A stretch of DNA of 64,000 bases from Rhodocyclales bacterium. Lineage in GTDB: Bacteria; Pseudomonadota; Gammaproteobacteria; Burkholderiales; Rhodocyclaceae. This document shows, in pieces, positions 61,858 to 64,000 of the stretch (the stretch's first letter is position 1; each line of letters begins with the position of its first letter). A program made the translations under genes and the position numbers. The DNA lies in the NCBI GenBank assembly GCA_026399435.1, contig JAPLQX010000031.1:62001-126000 (forward strand), given 5' to 3'. Below the pieces are notes generated by a model, which searched no databases, was not told the origin of the DNA, and saw nothing but the letters and a program-made list of their open reading frames with translations.

Positions 61858-62835
61858 ATGATGAAACCCAGGGTATTGGTTAGCCGTGAGGTATTTCCGG
61901 AGGTGCTCGCGCGTTTGGCCGAGCATTTCGAGGTCGATGACAATCAGGCCGATGCCATTCTTGGCGTCGAGGGACTGAAGGCGCGACTGGCAGGCAAGGC
62001 AGGCGCGCTGACGGCGGCCACCGATCCGCTGACGGCGGAAGTAATCGCCGCCGCACCAGCGTTGAAGGCGCTGTGCAACTTTGCTGTCGGCTACAACAAC
62101 ATCGATCTCGCCGCCTGCACGCGCGCCGGAGTCATGGCGACCAATACGCCCGGTGTGCTCGACGACACGACGGCCGATCTGGCCTGGGCGCTGCTGATGG
62201 CGACGGCGCGGCGCCTGCCTGCCGCCGAACGCTGGCTGCGCAACGGCGAGTGGCAGGGGTGGCAGTTCATCCAGTGGCTCGGCACGGATGTGCATCACGC
62301 TACGCTCGGCATCCTCGGCATGGGCCGCATCGGGCAGACGGTGGCGCGGCGTGCGCTGGGCTTCGACATGAAAGTGATCTATCATAAGCGTACCCGGTTG
62401 CCGGCCGACAAGGAGGCCGCCTGCCGTGCGAGTTGGGTGGACAAGGAAACGCTGTTGCGCGAGTCGGATTTTCTGGTGCTGCTCTTGCCCTATTCGGCTG
62501 AAAGCCATCACACCATAGGCGCTGCCGAACTGGCACTGATGAAGCCGACGGCGCACCTGATCAATGTCGCCCGCGGCGGCATTGTCGATGACGAAGCGCT
62601 GATATCGGCGTTGCGCCAAGGCCGACTCGCGGGTGCCGGTCTCGACGTGTTCGAGGGCGAGCCGAAGTTAAATCCCGGATTCCTCGAACTCGACAACGTC
62701 GCACTGACGCCGCACATTGGATCTTCGTCGCGCGCCACGCGCATGGCGATGGCCATGCGCGCTGCCGACAACCTGATAGCAGCCTTGTCGGGTCAGCGGC
62801 CACCGAATCTGCTCAATCCAGAAGTTCTCGGATGA
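61858..62835 (+). CDS. ghrB: D-2-hydroxyacid dehydrogenase (glyoxylate/hydroxypyruvate reductase type)
   Basis: A 325-residue enzyme that reduces glyoxylate and hydroxypyruvate or oxidises D-glycerate with NAD(P)H. Rossmann motif LGILGMGRIGQTVARRAL, active-site blocks NFAVGYNNIDLAACTRAGV, INVARGGIVDDEALISAL with arginine, GLDVFEGEP and NVALTPHIGSSS with the catalytic histidine. ATG 61858 or the adjacent 61861 may start. Functionally it complements the glycerate pathway at 18233. Its stop overlaps the next ATG. Confidence 0.9.
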   Translation: MMKPRVLVSREVFPEVLARLAEHFEVDDNQADAILGVEGLKARLAGKAGALTAATDPLTAEVIAAAPALKALCNFAVGYNNIDLAACTRAGVMATNTPGVLDDTTADLAWALLMATARRLPAAERWLRNGEWQGWQFIQWLGTDVHHATLGILGMGRIGQTVARRALGFDMKVIYHKRTRLPADKEAACRASWVDKETLLRESDFLVLLLPYSAESHHTIGAAELALMKPTAHLINVARGGIVDDEALISALRQGRLAGAGLDVFEGEPKLNPGFLELDNVALTPHIGSSSRATRMAMAMRAADNLIAALSGQRPPNLLNPEVLG

Positions 62836-64000
62836 ATTCGGTTCCCACCCGGCCGGCCGTGTTGCTCGGCCTCGGCGTGGCGATAGCCGCCTATCTGCTG
62901 TCCTTCTTTCACCGTGTCGCGCCGGCGGCGATCTCCGGCGACCTGCAAGTCAGCTTCGCCATCGGCGGCGCGCAGCTCGGCACCCTGGCGGCGACCTACT
63001 TCTACGTCTATACGCTGATGCAGATTCCCACCGGGGTTCTCGCCGATACCCTGGGGCCGCGCCGCATCCTGTTCTGGGGCGGGCTGGTGGCCGGCGCCGG
63101 GGCGATCCTGTTCGGCCTCGCACCAAGTTTCGAACTGGCCTTTGCCGGCCGCACGCTGGTGGGTCTCGGCGTGTCCGTGACCTTCATCGCCATGCTCAAG
63201 CTGCTGGCGCTGGGTTTCGACGAGCGCCGCTTCGCCACCCTGACCGGTTTGTGCATGCTGATCGGAAATCTTGGTTCGATACTGGCCGGCGCGCCGCTGG
63301 CCTGGGCGACTCAGGCCGCCGGCTGGCGCCAGGTGTTCGTCGTGGTCGGGCTGTTGTCCTTCGCCCTTGCTTTTGCCAGTCGCGCCTGGGTCATCGAAAC
63401 GCCGGCGGGGAAGGTCGATCGCGCGGCCTGGCTCAGCGGTCTGGTTTCGGTGCTGAAGAACCGCGCCACCTGGCCCGGCTTTTTTGCCAATGCCGGACTA
63501 TCCGGCGCCTTCTTCACCTTCGCCGGACTCTGGGCCGTGCCCTACCTGACCCAGATGCATGCCATGTCGCGCGGCGTCGCCTCCAACCATGTGAGCATTT
63601 ACTTCCTCGGCTTTGCCATCGGCTCGGCCCTGTGGGGCCGCGTCTCCGATGCATTGGGGCGGCGCAAGTCGGTCGCGCTGGCGGTCTCCGGTCTGCACGT
63701 ACTCGGCTGGTTCGTCTGGTTGTGGGCGACCTGGCGGGCTGACGGCGCTTTGCCGCTGGGGGCGACCTATGCGCTGTGCATCGTGATGGGTCTGGCCACG
63801 GCGGGCTTCACGCTATCCTGGGCCAGCGCCAAGGAAGTCAATCCGCCGCAGCTTTCGGGCATGGCCACCAGCGTCGTGAATGTCGGCATCTTTCTCGGCC
63901 CTGCGATCCTGCAGCCGACGGTCGGCTGGCTCATGGAGCGCACCTGGGATGGCAGAATGGACGCCGGGGTGCGGATCTATTCCGCCGGCGACTGGCGCAA
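62832..64000 (+). CDS. MFS transporter (partial, C-terminus outside window)
   Basis: The first 389 residues of a major facilitator: RVAPAAISGDLQVSFAIGGAQLGTL, YFYVYTLMQIPTGVLADTLGPRRI (helix 2-3 signature) and GRTLVGLGVSVTFIAMLKLLA. At least 11 hydrophobic segments are seen before the right edge, so little is missing. Subgroup resembles the NarK/ACS-like or general MFS of YcaD type; no substrate can be assigned. Overlaps the ghrB stop, so cotranscribed with it. Confidence 0.85.
   Translation, partial: MNSVPTRPAVLLGLGVAIAAYLLSFFHRVAPAAISGDLQVSFAIGGAQLGTLAATYFYVYTLMQIPTGVLADTLGPRRILFWGGLVAGAGAILFGLAPSFELAFAGRTLVGLGVSVTFIAMLKLLALGFDERRFATLTGLCMLIGNLGSILAGAPLAWATQAAGWRQVFVVVGLLSFALAFASRAWVIETPAGKVDRAAWLSGLVSVLKNRATWPGFFANAGLSGAFFTFAGLWAVPYLTQMHAMSRGVASNHVSIYFLGFAIGSALWGRVSDALGRRKSVALAVSGLHVLGWFVWLWATWRADGALPLGATYALCIVMGLATAGFTLSWASAKEVNPPQLSGMATSVVNVGIFLGPAILQPTVGWLMERTWDGRMDAGVRIYSAGDWR

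Overview
The window is GC-rich (judged by eye at roughly 63-65%), dense bacterial DNA with no intergenic gap over 300 bases. Family content and gene order suggest a betaproteobacterium, most likely near the Rhodocyclales or Sterolibacteriaceae. The indicators are uvrA / MFS / ssb, the rsmI // yraN-diaA-dolP neighbourhood, glcDEF, TAXI and DctPQM transporters, and cytochrome b561 with YceI proteins. This is inference; no rRNA or tRNA is present to fix the taxon.

Layout. 1-3656 (minus): a SulP anion permease cut by the window edge, a TauE/SafE permease fused to two universal-stress domains, and a small membrane protein. 3904-11189 (plus): a six-gene hydrogenase-4-like membrane complex (hyfB, C, E, F, G, I types) whose large subunit has lost the [NiFe] cysteines, so it is an energy-converting-hydrogenase-related (Ehr) complex and probably not a hydrogenase. 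11277-12479 (minus): an FMN lactate-type dehydrogenase. 12588-16198 (plus): a compact five-gene operon of poorly described proteins (HTH + [2Fe-2S] + flavin reductase fusion, a LexA-like S24 domain without DNA-binding part, a 77-aa protein, a 150-aa Cys-rich protein, a 355-aa protein). It is the best candidate here for an undescribed redox system. 16223-17996 (minus): cytochrome b561 and two YceI proteins.

18233-25888 (plus): a glycolate/glycerate operon with hydroxypyruvate isomerase, glycerate 2-kinase, glcD, glcE, glcF and an acyl-CoA synthetase. glcF has an in-frame TGA exactly at a conserved [4Fe-4S] cysteine. 25913-30200: corA, then transhydrogenase pntA (frameshifted) and pntB. 30306-37831: a Crp/Fnr regulator divergent from a Cache-type periplasmic protein, an SLC13 permease, a ChrA-like permease, a PHP/DUF3604 protein and a binding protein. 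37887-39813: methyltransferase, NAD(P)-binding protein, PAP2 phosphatase. 39955-45772 (minus): Lys/Glu-rich secreted protein, periplasmic amidohydrolase, uvrA and a second TauE/SafE permease. 45989-49073: MFS, ssb, TAXI protein. 49173-51736 (minus): rfaE2, BON lipoprotein, SIS protein, secreted HIRAN protein, yraN. 51758-55003: rsmI, pyrC, a DUF3025-type gene and RNase P RNA. 55056-64000: DMT transporter, FadR-type regulator with a visible operator, a TRAP transporter with an internal terminator, a TerC-stress-domain fusion, a D-2-hydroxyacid dehydrogenase and a truncated MFS gene.

The main unexplained structure is a set of dispersed palindromic repeats. Family A is 45-base double-hairpin units at 18131, 30249 and 39826 whose inner stems vary but keep pairing. 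Family B is a three-hairpin element at 8991, 21793 and 52824. It supplies ribosome-binding leaders for hyfG and glcE, and in pyrC it lies in frame inside the coding sequence, adding about 33 residues. Family D is a short motif at 11235, 44986 and 49071. A REP-like hairpin pair lies at 49113.
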